Shown: positions 8,068-16,059 of the stretch, piece by piece
How positions within the stretch are numbered: the first letter of the stretch is position 1
Layout: every line of letters begins with the position of its first letter
DNA from: DASSUW01 sp036257565
GTDB taxonomy: Bacteria; Actinomycetota; Thermoleophilia; Solirubrobacterales; Solirubrobacteraceae
NCBI GenBank assembly: GCA_036257565.1
Contig: DATAFH010000133.1
Coordinates: forward strand, 1-59,325
DNA: 59,325 nucleotides
Direction: 5' to 3'
Made by a program: the position numbers and the translations under genes
The notes under the pieces: model-generated
What the model was told of the DNA's origin: nothing
Databases searched by the model: none
The model's input: only the letters and a program-made list of their open reading frames with translations

Positions 8068-8913
8068 TCATCTTGCGCTCGCGAGCCGGGAGACGGCGAC
8101 GATCGCGGCGGCCTGGAGGGCGGCGGCCGTGGCGACGAGCCAGACGGATAGCGGATGGGTGAGCAGGCCGCCGATGAGCCCTGGGCTGGCCAGCTCGGCG
8201 ACGACCGCCGCGCCGAGCGGGAGCACGAGCACGAGGCGGGCGGTGAAGCGCGCCTGGGCGGTCGCCGTGCGTGCCTCGCGCTCGATCCGGTCCGCCGCCT
8301 CGAGCGCCGCCGCCTGATCGCGGAGCAGGCCCGCAAGGTCGCCGCCCGCGTCGCGCTGCAGGAGGATGCCGGCGACCACGGCGTCCCACGCCGGGTCGGC
8401 GGCCCGCCACTGCAGCGCCTCGAGCGCGGCCGCCGTCGGATCCCCGAGCTCGAGCGCGCGGGCCACCGCGCGCAGCTCGTTGCCGGCCGCGCCCGTCACA
8501 CCGCCGGCTGCGACGGCGATCGCGCCGCGGATGGAGTGGCCGGCGCCCACGGCGTCGGCGAGCGCCCGCGCCGCCCCCGCAGCACCCGCTCGCAGCTCGC
8601 GCGTGTACCGTCGTCGCCTCGACCGGACGAGTGCGGCGGCGAGGAGCGGCCCGCCGACCGCGGCGACCGCACCGGCGGCCGGCCCGCCGACGATCCACCC
8701 GCCGACGACGAGCGCTCCCGCCGAGAGCAACGCCAGCCGGCGCCGCTCGGGCCCGGTCGGATCCCGCCCCTCCCGCTCGGCGCGGACGAGCGGCTCGAAG
8801 GCCCGGCCGAGCGCGGCCACCAGCCGAACCCGCTCGACCGCGACGAGTGCCTCCCACGCGCCGAGGACACCGACGACCGCGGCCGCGAACGACAGCCCGA
8901 CCGCGGCGCTCAT
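8068..8913 (-). CDS. tadB: Type II secretion F / TadB-like inner-membrane protein
   Basis: 281 residues from ATG 8913 (a GTG at 8946 is the alternative). N-terminal membrane segments (about 3-25 and 65-100) are followed by the GspF domain (ARALADAVGAGHSIRGAIAV, WDAVVAGILLQRDAGGDLAG) and a C-terminal membrane hairpin (FTARLVLVLPLGAAVVAEL and VWLVATAAALQAAAI). It is the partner of TadC and sits directly after tadA. The family is known from Flp pilus and type II secretion machines. Confidence 0.83.
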   Translation of the reverse strand: MSAAVGLSFAAAVVGVLGAWEALVAVERVRLVAALGRAFEPLVRAEREGRDPTGPERRRLALLSAGALVVGGWIVGGPAAGAVAAVGGPLLAAALVRSRRRRYTRELRAGAAGAARALADAVGAGHSIRGAIAVAAGGVTGAAGNELRAVARALELGDPTAAALEALQWRAADPAWDAVVAGILLQRDAGGDLAGLLRDQAAALEAADRIEREARTATAQARFTARLVLVLPLGAAVVAELASPGLIGGLLTHPLSVWLVATAAALQAAAIVAVSRLASAR

Positions 8914-8965
8914 GCGCCGCCCTCCGACACGTGGCCAGCGACCCACGACGGGCGAGACTCGGCGC

Positions 8966-10135
8966 TCATGCGGCGGCCGCGAGGCGTGCGGCGAGGTTGT
9001 CGCTGAGGGCGGCTCGCCAGCGGCCTCGGCCGCCGCGCCAGGCGTAGATCTCCCGCGCGGCCGGGCCTCCGGCGACGCGGATCACCTCGGCCACCTCGAT
9101 GACGCGGCGCGCGCCGTCGCCGCCCCGGGCCTGGCAGAGGACGAGATCGAAGGCGTCGGCGACCTGTTCACGCAGCGCCGCGTGTGGCAGGCCGAGGTCG
9201 GCCATCAGGGCCAGCGTCTCGACGCGGCGCAGGGCCTCGGCGGGCGTCCCGGCGTGGATCGTGCAGAGCGAGCCGTCGTGGCCCGTGGACAGTGCGGTCA
9301 GCATGTCGAGCGCTTCGCCGCCCCTGACCTCCCCCACCACGATCCGGTCGGGGCGCATCCGCAGCGCGTTGCGGACGAGCCGGCGGATCGTGACCTCGCC
9401 GCGGCCCTCGAGGTTCGGCGGCCGAGCCTCGAGCCGGATCACGTGCGGCTGGCGGAGGCGCAGCTCGGCGGCGTCCTCGATCGTGACCACCCGCTCGCTC
9501 GGATCGATGAAGCTCGAGAGCGCGTTGAGCGTGGTGGTCTTCCCCGAGCCGGTGCCGCCGCAGACGAGGATGCTCGCCCGCGCACGGACCGCGCGGGCGA
9601 GGAAGTCGAGCAGCGGGCCGGTGAGCGTCCCGCCTGCGACGAGATCCTCGGGTGTGAAGCCACGCCGGCGGAAGCGCCGGATCGTCAGCACCGGCCCGTC
9701 GAGGGCGAGCGGCGGGATGACGACGTTGACGCGCGAGCCGTCCGGCAGCCGCGCGTCGCACAGGGGCTCCGACTCGTCGACCCGGCGGCCGAGCGGCGCG
9801 AGGATGCGCTCGATCGCGTCGCGCAGGTCGCGCTCCTCGGCGAACCGCACGGCGGTCCGCTCCACCCGGCCGGCGCGCTCCACCCACACCGGCGCCGTGC
9901 CGCACACCATCACCTCCTCGACTCCGGGGTCGGCGAGGAGCGGCTCCAGCGGGCCGAGGCCGAAAGACCGCTCGGCGATCCGGCCCGCGAGCTCGGCGCG
10001 AGCGTCGGAGTCGAGCACCACCGCCTCGCGATCGACCAGCTCGCGGATCCGGGCGGCGACGTCGTCGCCCGGATCGGCGGCGCCGGCGAGCAGGCGGTCG
10101 CGCAGATCGGCGGCGAGGGCGTCGAGGTCCGTCAT
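8966..10135 (-). CDS. tadA: TadA/CpaF-type secretion ATPase
   Basis: 389 residues from ATG 10135; an in-frame ATG at 10174 is possible. It belongs to the VirB11/CpaF AAA+ ATPases. An N-terminal domain (about 1-150, with ERSFGLGPLEPLLADPGVEE) precedes the nucleotide domain: Walker A GGTGSGKT (193-200), Asp box (TIEDAAELRL), Walker B RIVVGEVRGGE (264-274) and the His box (TGHDGSLCTIHAGTP). The cytoplasmic hexamer powers Tad pilus assembly. No Flp pilin, TadZ or secretin gene is beside it. Confidence 0.93.
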   Translation of the reverse strand: MTDLDALAADLRDRLLAGAADPGDDVAARIRELVDREAVVLDSDARAELAGRIAERSFGLGPLEPLLADPGVEEVMVCGTAPVWVERAGRVERTAVRFAEERDLRDAIERILAPLGRRVDESEPLCDARLPDGSRVNVVIPPLALDGPVLTIRRFRRRGFTPEDLVAGGTLTGPLLDFLARAVRARASILVCGGTGSGKTTTLNALSSFIDPSERVVTIEDAAELRLRQPHVIRLEARPPNLEGRGEVTIRRLVRNALRMRPDRIVVGEVRGGEALDMLTALSTGHDGSLCTIHAGTPAEALRRVETLALMADLGLPHAALREQVADAFDLVLCQARGGDGARRVIEVAEVIRVAGGPAAREIYAWRGGRGRWRAALSDNLAARLAAAA

Positions 10136-10195
10136 CGGAACTCTGAGGTCCCGAGGACCCGATCTCGCCCCCATCTCTGCGATCTGCAGGCTGGC

Positions 10196-10873
10196 TCAGC
10201 GGCGGCTGGGCGGCGGGACGAGCTCGCCGCCCACGACCGCCCGGCCGAGGCGCGCGCGGTCGCCGGGTGCGCGGGTGAGCAGGCGGATGTCCTGCGCGAA
10301 GGCCCCGGCGGCCGCCAGGTAGACGGCCTGGGCGGTCGAGACGCGGAGCGTGGCGGCCAGCTGCGGCTGGCCGTTCTCGCGCGGCAGGTCGGGCGCGGGT
10401 CGGGCGGCGAGCACTTCGACATCCTCGAGCGCGAGCTCCGTCGCGCGCTCGCGGGTGACGAGCACGTCGACGCGCGCGCCCGGCACCACGAGCTCCGGCG
10501 AGCCGCCGGCGACGACCTCGGCCGCCCGCTCGCCTCGGCGCACGGCCGGCTGCGACGCGTCATCCGCCACGAGCAGGTGCTCGGCCACGGCGCCGCCCGC
10601 GGGCACGGCGACCGCCAGCCGCCGGCCCACGAGCAGCTCGGGCAGCGCGATGCCGCCCGCCGACGCGAAGCGCTCCGGCAAGCGCCGCACCGCGACGTCG
10701 CCGATCTCGAGCCGGCGCCCTGCGGGCAGCGCACGGGCGGCCGTCACCGCCGCGACCATCGGCCCGATCTGCGCCCGCAGCGCAGCCTCGCGACGCCCCA
10801 TGTCGGACGCCGCCAGCGCGCCGAGAACCAGGGCGAGGCCGAGCAGCAGGAGCGCGCGCCGTCGCCGGCTCAC
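10196..10873 (-). CDS. cpaB: CpaB/RcpC-like Flp pilus assembly protein (SAF domain)
   Basis: 225 residues from the GTG at 10873, which overlaps the kinase stop (GTGA). A basic start and one membrane helix (RALLLLGLALVLGALAA, about 7-25) lead to a SAF domain (VTAARALPAGRRLEIGDVAV to VAVPAGGAVAEHLL). A second beta domain (ELVVPGARVDVLVT, then LRVSTAQAVYLAAAGAF) follows, as in CpaB/RcpC proteins. Known relatives span the periplasm in Tad systems; in this actinobacterium it would face the wall. Next to tadA. Confidence 0.8.
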   Translation of the reverse strand: MSRRRRALLLLGLALVLGALAASDMGRREAALRAQIGPMVAAVTAARALPAGRRLEIGDVAVRRLPERFASAGGIALPELLVGRRLAVAVPAGGAVAEHLLVADDASQPAVRRGERAAEVVAGGSPELVVPGARVDVLVTRERATELALEDVEVLAARPAPDLPRENGQPQLAATLRVSTAQAVYLAAAGAFAQDIRLLTRAPGDRARLGRAVVGGELVPPPSRR

Positions 10874-11586
10874 GAGTGCGCGCCCGAGCCGGCGAGCCGA
10901 GGACGCCGAAGGAAACGGGCATTCGGTGCGGCGGGCAGGTCGAGCACGAGGCGAGCGCCGCGATCCGAGGGGAGCGAGAGCAGGCGGCCGCGGTGCCGCT
11001 CGGCGATCCCGGCGACGATCGCGAGGCCGTGGCCGCGTGGCGTCCGGCGCCCGCGGGCGGCGGCGAGGAGGTGCGGGAGCGGGGCCGGGAGGCCGGGGCC
11101 GTCGTCGGCGACCTCGACGCGGGCGCGGTCGCCGTCCGCCGCGACACGCACGTCGACCCGGCCGCCGCCGTGCTCGACCGCGTTGGCGACGAGGTTGGCG
11201 CACGCCTGCGCGAGTCGCAGGGCGTCGCCCGCCACCCGCACACCCTCCCCGTCGACCGTCAGCTCCGCGCTCCGGGCGCGGGCCAGGGCATGCCACGCCG
11301 GCGCGGCCGCCGCGAGCAGGCGACCGAGATCGACCGCCTCCCACCGCCCGCCGGCGCGGCGCCCGCGGCCCGCCGCCGCCAGGTCGTCCAGCGCCAGGGC
11401 GGCACGACGCAGCTCGAGCTCGATGGCGTTCACCCGCGCGCACGGCTCCAGCCCGTCGAGGGCCAGCCGAGCCGTGCACAGCGGACCCCGCACGTCATGC
11501 CCGGCGCGTGCCACCAGGGTCAGCCGGCGCCGGCCTTCCAAATGCAGTGCCACGACCGTCACAACCCAGAGCAGCGGCCCGATCAC
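10870..11586 (-). CDS. Sensor histidine kinase, short N-terminal anchor
   Basis: 238 residues; GTG start at 11586. An N-terminal hydrophobic segment (about 3-16) leads straight into the phosphoacceptor helix with the H box ARAGHDVRGPL (His30), then an HATPase domain: N box ACANLVANAVEHG, G1 DDGPGLP and G2 RGHGLAIVAGI. There is no room for an extracellular sensor domain, so the signal must come from the membrane or a partner. It overlaps cpaB, so it is co-transcribed with the Tad genes and likely works with the OmpR regulator at 11888-12625. Confidence 0.85.
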   Translation of the reverse strand: MIGPLLWVVTVVALHLEGRRRLTLVARAGHDVRGPLCTARLALDGLEPCARVNAIELELRRAALALDDLAAAGRGRRAGGRWEAVDLGRLLAAAAPAWHALARARSAELTVDGEGVRVAGDALRLAQACANLVANAVEHGGGRVDVRVAADGDRARVEVADDGPGLPAPLPHLLAAARGRRTPRGHGLAIVAGIAERHRGRLLSLPSDRGARLVLDLPAAPNARFLRRPRLAGSGAHS

Positions 11587-11682
11587 GCGGGGGCCTCCTC
11601 GACGGCGGCGGCGTCACGGCATCCCGGCTTGCCGACGATCGCCGCCAGGCGTACGCTCGACGACGATCGAGGAGGAGCGCAC

Positions 11683-11880
11683 ATGCTCACGAGACGACAG
11701 CGGTTGAGGTGGTGGCTGAGAGAGGCGCGACTTCCACAGCCGAGGCGACGGACGGCCCGCGCGGAGCGGTGGGTCGAGATGGCGCAGTACGTCGACGATC
11801 GCGCGGACCGCATGGCGGACCGGGCGACCGCCCAGGCCGAGGGCCGGCACTCGCGCGGAGCGGACTTCCACCGCGCCTGA
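11683..11880 (+). CDS. Small arginine-rich protein (65 aa), unknown
   Basis: Begins at ATG 11683, seven bases after a strong Shine-Dalgarno (GGAGGAG, 11670-11676), the best evidence that it is real. The product is very basic at the start (MLTRRQRLRWWLREARLPQP) with a short amphipathic helix (WVEMAQYVDDRADRMADRAT). I recognise no family. It lies on the opposite strand between the kinase and response-regulator genes and converges with the latter, eight bases apart, so it could also act as antisense RNA for that two-component pair. Confidence 0.55.
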   Translation: MLTRRQRLRWWLREARLPQPRRRTARAERWVEMAQYVDDRADRMADRATAQAEGRHSRGADFHRA

Positions 11881-11887
11881 GACCCGG

Positions 11888-12625
11888 TCACGCGGCCGCC
11901 TCCGCCACCGCCGGGCCGTCGACCAGGCGATAGCCAACGCCCCACACGTTGACGACGAACTTGTCGCCCTGGGCGCCCAGCTTGTGCCTCAGCCGGCACG
12001 CGTGGCTGTCCAAGGTGCGAGTGGTACCGAGCGACCTGAAGCCCCAGACGTCCCGCAGCAGCTCCGCCTTCGTCAACACCCGGGTCGGCTCCGCGGCCAG
12101 GGCCTGCAGCAGTGCGAACTCCTTCTGCGAGAGGTCGATCCGACGGCCTCGCAGCCGGACGTCGCGCGACGCCGGGTCCAGCTCGAGCGCCCCCACGCGA
12201 AGGCGCCCCGCCGCCCGGCGCCCGTTCGCGCGCCGCAGCACGGCCGCGATCCGGTGCCGCAGCTCGCTGTAGGAGAAGGGCTTGGACACGAAGTCGTCCA
12301 CCCCGCGCTCGAACGCTCGCAGCCGGTCGAGCTCGCCAGATAGCCCGGAGAGCACGACCAACGGCAGCGTCGGATCCAGCCGCGACGCGAGCCCGTCGGC
12401 CGAGCGCACCCGCGCGATCAGCTCCAGCCCCGAGCCGTCGGGCAGCCCGAGGTCGACGACCGCGAGGTCGAGGCGCTTGTACTCGAGCTGTCGCAGGCCG
12501 TCGCGCGCCGTCTCGGCCACCACCAGCTCGTAGCCGTCAGCCGTCAGGTTGTCGGCCAGGAACGTGCACAGGACCGGGTCGTCGTCCACCAGCAACACCG
12601 CCGGGCGATCGGAGGAGCAGGACAT
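11888..12625 (-). CDS. OmpR/PhoB-family response regulator
   Basis: 245 residues. The receiver domain has the acidic pocket (Asp14-16), phosphoacceptor Asp58 (VVDLGLPDGSG) and Lys115 (VSKPFS). The DNA-binding winged helix (about 145-232) has LSQKEFALLQALAAEPTRVL and TRTLDSHACRLRHKLG, ending VWGVGYRLV. It is upstream of, and on the same strand as, the histidine kinase and Tad genes, from which it is separated by a small antisense gene. Most likely it is the partner of that kinase. Confidence 0.92.
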   Translation of the reverse strand: MSCSSDRPAVLLVDDDPVLCTFLADNLTADGYELVVAETARDGLRQLEYKRLDLAVVDLGLPDGSGLELIARVRSADGLASRLDPTLPLVVLSGLSGELDRLRAFERGVDDFVSKPFSYSELRHRIAAVLRRANGRRAAGRLRVGALELDPASRDVRLRGRRIDLSQKEFALLQALAAEPTRVLTKAELLRDVWGFRSLGTTRTLDSHACRLRHKLGAQGDKFVVNVWGVGYRLVDGPAVAEAAA

Positions 12626-12675
12626 ACGTCCAGGAGTCGTGCCCGGACCAACCTCGCCCCCCGTAAGCTTCCGCG

Positions 12676-13071
12676 ATGGCCCGGATCATCCGGCGGACGG
12701 AGATCAACGAGTGCCGCCAGTGCGCGACATTCTGCGATCGCGTGATCGCCCCGGCCGCCTGCGTCGCCGACCGGTGCCCCAACCTCTACAGCTACGACGA
12801 CCCGCTGAACGGACGCCGGTACATGGGCTGCGTGCAGCAGGTCTTCGCCACGGAGATCGACGTCGAGATGTTCCGGGAGGCCGAGCGCACGCGGGCCGGC
12901 TTCGGCACCGTCCGCCTCGCCGGAGCGCCCCTCCCCCGCTGCCGCTTCAAGGTCGAGCAGGCGTACGAGCACGCCAGCGAGGGCTGCGTGAACCGCCGCT
13001 TCTTCGACTGGCCGGACACGGCTCCGGGCGCGGTCCGCGCGTTCGACCTGCGCGACCGCTGCGACGGCTGA
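12676..13071 (+). CDS. Cysteine-rich conserved protein, function unknown
   Basis: 131 residues, ATG start. Nine cysteines, five of them near the N-terminus (13, 16, 20, 29, 34) in a CxxCxxxC...C....C pattern, with more in YMGC, PRCRF, EGCVN and at the end (DRCDG). That density suggests metal or Fe-S binding or a disulfide-rich fold; there is no signal peptide, so a cytoplasmic metal site is more likely. The family is not one I can name. It is divergent from the response regulator (50-base gap) and precedes an acidic small protein. Confidence 0.72.
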   Translation: MARIIRRTEINECRQCATFCDRVIAPAACVADRCPNLYSYDDPLNGRRYMGCVQQVFATEIDVEMFREAERTRAGFGTVRLAGAPLPRCRFKVEQAYEHASEGCVNRRFFDWPDTAPGAVRAFDLRDRCDG

Positions 13072-13115
13072 AAGTTTCGTATCAGGCGACTCCGGAGGCA
13101 GGAGTCGGGCATAAG

Positions 13116-13616
13116 ATGCAGACGCCCCGGCGGGAATCCGGGCCCGAGATCATGGACCCACTGCGCCGAGGCAACTACGACTCAGGACAGGACTACGTCC
13201 TGGAGTACGGAGAGCTCCGCTTCACCTTCAACGAGGAGGACTTCTCCGAGCGCGTCGAGCAGGCCGCCCGTAAGCTCGGCTTCGTCCGCGCCCGGCTCGA
13301 GTCCACGGAGCTCGAGGACCTCGTGAACCTGACCGTCAACGGCGAGATCCAGGACCCCGCGTCGGCGCTCGGCGAGCACGTGAACGACTGCTGGCCGGAG
13401 CTCGTCGGCCCCGCCGACCGCTCGCTCGTGCACTGGCTGCGGCGCCTCGTGTTCCGCTCCGCCTGGCTCGACCAGCGGGTCAAGGAGGGCGAGCTCGAGG
13501 TCGTCTTCGACGACGCGACGCACACGTTCGGCTACGTGCAGCCCGAGCGAGAGTCCGAGCCGATCGAGCTCTCGCCCGAGCCCAACTGGCAGCGCGTCGC
13601 CTACTCGCGACGCTAG
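13116..13616 (+). CDS. Acidic conserved hypothetical protein (166 aa)
   Basis: The start was set at ATG 13116 because GGAGGCAGGAG lies about 13 bases upstream; a second in-frame ATG at 13152 has no ribosome site. The protein is acidic and soluble (EYGELRFTFNEEDFSERVEQAARKLG in pieces, ending QRVAYSRR), with no membrane segment. I do not recognise a domain. It ends just before a long inverted repeat that separates it from the convergent rho-like gene. Confidence 0.65.
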   Translation: MQTPRRESGPEIMDPLRRGNYDSGQDYVLEYGELRFTFNEEDFSERVEQAARKLGFVRARLESTELEDLVNLTVNGEIQDPASALGEHVNDCWPELVGPADRSLVHWLRRLVFRSAWLDQRVKEGELEVVFDDATHTFGYVQPERESEPIELSPEPNWQRVAYSRR

Positions 13617-13621
13617 CGGTG

Positions 13622-13843
13622 TGTCCAAGAAGATCCGGCCCGACCCCTGCCCTCGGCCTGCGGCCTCGTCACCGCTTCGCTCGGGTCGTGGGCCGAGCCG
13701 GGCGCCGCACGAACCCCCGAAGGGCATACAGACGCATCTTCCGAGGGTTCGGGGGCCGAGCCCGAAGGCCGGTGACGAGCCCTCTGGGCGAGACAGGGGC
13801 GAAGTGTCCACGGCCGCGCTGGGCGTGGCGGGGTTCTTGGACA
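13622..13843. repeat. Long inverted repeat built from two REP-like arms
   Basis: The outer ends are TGTCCAAGAA (13622-13631) and its exact complement TTCTTGGACA (13834-13843). Inside, the arms 13641-13688 and 13756-13800 are imperfect inverted copies of the REP-like repeat seen in ftsL and pntAb (core CCGGTGACGAG). A central hairpin (CGAACCCCCGAAG with its partner near 13738-13751) completes it. It sits between two convergent genes and may serve as a bidirectional terminator as well as being a mobile-derived element. Confidence 0.7.
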
Positions 13844-13850
13844 GGCGCCG

Positions 13851-15080
13851 CTAGGCGAGGGCCTCGGCGCGCGCCTTGGCGATCGCCTCGGCGCCCGCGT
13901 CGCCCACGAGCAGCTCCGGACGCAGCACGCCTGACGCGGCGAGGTCGAGGGCCGGGAAGCGCCCGAGCGCGGTGAGCTCCGGGGCGAGCGCCACGACCGT
14001 CGTCTCGCCGCCGAGCGGTGCCGGCGCGGTGGCGACCACGGTCAGCGACCCGCCGTCGGTGATGTTGCGCGCCGCCGCCAGGGCCCGTCGCGCGGCATGC
14101 GGCGGCAGCGCCTCGAGCGTGTCGACCAGCACGATGGCGTCTCCGCCCCGCGCCGCCACGCGGCGGCCGTGCTCGACCGCCTGCTCGACGGCCTGGGCCT
14201 GCGCGTCGGACGATGCCCCGAACGAGAGAACGGCGCCCGGCTCGAGCGGCCAGTCGGTCGCCTCCTCGGGCCGCACACCGGCGAGCACGAGCGAGACCTC
14301 GAGCCCGTCGCGGCCGGCGAGCGCGCCGGCCAGCCGGCGCAGCGCCTCGCTCTTGCCGGCCCGCGCGGGCCCGGCGATGACGACGCGCGAGCCCTTGCCG
14401 AACGGCGTCAGCCACTCGATCGCCTTCACGGTCGGGTCGTCCGAGCCGAGCTCGAACCGCTCGCTCGGGAACGAGACGGGCAGGTCCTCGAACCGCGTGC
14501 CCTCGGCGACCTCGTCGGCGGGGCGCCCGTTGATCGTGTCGACGCGGATCAGCGACGGGAAGCGCTCCGAGCGTCGCGCCGCCCGCACCGGGCCGCCGAT
14601 GCGGTCGCCGGAGACGAGCTCGCAGCGCTTGACCTGCGCCGCGGAGATGTAGACGTCGTCGTCCGTGGGCTCGGGCGGGTCGAGGCGGACGAAGCCCGAG
14701 CCGTTGGCGAGCAGCTCCACGACGCCCTCGACCGTGCGGTCGTCGGCGCGCGGCTCCTCGGCGGGCTCGCCGGCGTCCTCGTCGGTCGAACCCTCCTCGC
14801 CGCGGGCGCGGCCGCGCCCGCGGCCGCCGCGGCGCCCCCGGCGGGGCCGCCGCTCCTCCTCGTCCTCGGGCTCCTCGGCGGCCGGCGCCGCCTCGGCAGG
14901 CGCCTCCTCAGGCGGCGCCTCCTCAGCCGGCGACGCGCCCTCCTGGCGGGCGAGGATCGCGTCGATCAGATCGTCCTTGCGCAGACGGCGGAAGCCGTCG
15001 ACGCCGAGCTCGTTGGCGAGCAGGTGGAGGTCGGCGAGCGGGCTCTTCTCGAGCTCACCGCGATCGAGGACGGCAGACAT
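13851..15080 (-). CDS. Degenerate Rho-like protein (transcription terminator paralogue)
   Basis: 409 residues from ATG 15080. In order: Rho N-terminal domain (about 12-46), acidic then Arg/Gly-rich linker (47-115), cold-shock RNA-binding domain (116-185), and a RecA-like ATPase domain. It is clearly derived from Rho (AARNITDGGSLTVVAT is nearly canonical). However, Walker A is GPARAGKS (237-244), the catalytic Glu of the DERPEE motif is Val269 (AGVRPEE), and the Q-loop plus the R-loop/arginine-finger stretches are deleted. The C-terminal tail is about 20 rather than about 55 residues. It could bind RNA but probably not translocate. A canonical rho is expected elsewhere. Confidence 0.85.
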   Translation of the reverse strand: MSAVLDRGELEKSPLADLHLLANELGVDGFRRLRKDDLIDAILARQEGASPAEEAPPEEAPAEAAPAAEEPEDEEERRPRRGRRGGRGRGRARGEEGSTDEDAGEPAEEPRADDRTVEGVVELLANGSGFVRLDPPEPTDDDVYISAAQVKRCELVSGDRIGGPVRAARRSERFPSLIRVDTINGRPADEVAEGTRFEDLPVSFPSERFELGSDDPTVKAIEWLTPFGKGSRVVIAGPARAGKSEALRRLAGALAGRDGLEVSLVLAGVRPEEATDWPLEPGAVLSFGASSDAQAQAVEQAVEHGRRVAARGGDAIVLVDTLEALPPHAARRALAAARNITDGGSLTVVATAPAPLGGETTVVALAPELTALGRFPALDLAASGVLRPELLVGDAGAEAIAKARAEALA

Positions 15081-15145
15081 GGCAGTGCTCCTTCGGATGG
15101 TGTCGGTCGGCGTCCGGCCGCGTTGTGCGCAGCGGCCGGCAACTC

Positions 15146-16042
15146 CTAGCGCCGACCAGGGTAGCGGTCGGAGGTGAGGCCCTCGCGCGGCCCGAGCTCG
15201 ACCTCCCCGCGCAGGGCGCCGCGCACGCGCAGGAAGTCGGCCGCCGCCGCCACGTCGTGCACCCGCAGGATGTGCGCCCCCGCGTCCGCCCCGTGGGCCA
15301 CGGCCGCGAGCGTCCCCGCCAGCCGCTCCCGCGGCCCCCGGCTCGTGAGGGCGCCGACGAAGTCCTTGTTCGACGCGGCCAGGAGCAGCGGCCGGCCGAG
15401 CTCGTGCAGCTCGTCCAGGCGCCGCAGGACGGCCACGGTCTGAGCGGGCGTCTTGGCGAAGTCCGGCCCGGGGTCGAGCACGATCTGCTCGGGGTCGACG
15501 CCCCGCGCCACGGCCGCCGCCATCCGCTCCCCCAGAAACGAGCGCACGTCGGCCACGACATCCTCGTAGCGGTCCGGCTCGAGCAGCGTGCCCTTGGGCT
15601 CCACGCGCGTGTGCATGACCACGAGCCCGGCGCCCGTGCGCGCGCACACGTCCGCGAGTGCGAGGTCGCGCAGCCCGGAGGTGTCATTGACGAGCACGGC
15701 GCCGGCCTCGATGGCCGCCGCCGCCACGGCCGGCTTGTAGGTATCGACGGACACCGGCACGCCAAGCCCGGAGAGCCGCGAGACGAGCGGGACGACGCGC
15801 GCCAGCTCCTCCTCGAGGCCGATCGGCGGCGCGTCGCCGCGCGCCGACTCGCCGCCTGCGTCGAGCAGCTCCGCCCCCGCGTCGACCAGCGCCGCCCCCC
15901 GCTCCGCGCGCGCCTCGGGCGACGCCTCGTCGCCGTCCGAGAACGAGTCCGGCGACGCGTTGACGATGCCCATGAGCAGCGGCCGCGCCCCCAGTTCGAG
16001 CACGCGGCCGCGCAGCCTCAGCCGCATGATCGGGGCGGTCAT
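15146..16042 (-). CDS. folP: Dihydropteroate synthase
   Basis: 298 residues, TIM-barrel enzyme joining p-aminobenzoate to dihydropterin pyrophosphate in folate synthesis. Signature 1 is LLMGIVNASPDSFSDG (about 22-37) and signature 2 is LLDAGGESARG (about 58-68); SVDTYKPAVA, LVNDTSGL and a C-terminal RVHDV are also standard. Length is normal. It is divergent from the MOSC gene with a gap of 17 bases, and upstream of rho-like on the same strand (65-base gap). No other folate gene is next to it. Confidence 0.94.
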   Translation of the reverse strand: MTAPIMRLRLRGRVLELGARPLLMGIVNASPDSFSDGDEASPEARAERGAALVDAGAELLDAGGESARGDAPPIGLEEELARVVPLVSRLSGLGVPVSVDTYKPAVAAAAIEAGAVLVNDTSGLRDLALADVCARTGAGLVVMHTRVEPKGTLLEPDRYEDVVADVRSFLGERMAAAVARGVDPEQIVLDPGPDFAKTPAQTVAVLRRLDELHELGRPLLLAASNKDFVGALTSRGPRERLAGTLAAVAHGADAGAHILRVHDVAAAADFLRVRGALRGEVELGPREGLTSDRYPGRR

Positions 16043-16059
16043 CGGGCGCGGAGGTTAAC

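Noticed and set aside
8366..11707. Very long plus-strand open frame opposite the Tad genes
   Set aside because: Low-complexity Arg/Ala/Ser sequence without domains, antiparallel to four well-recognised genes; long antisense frames are expected at this GC content.
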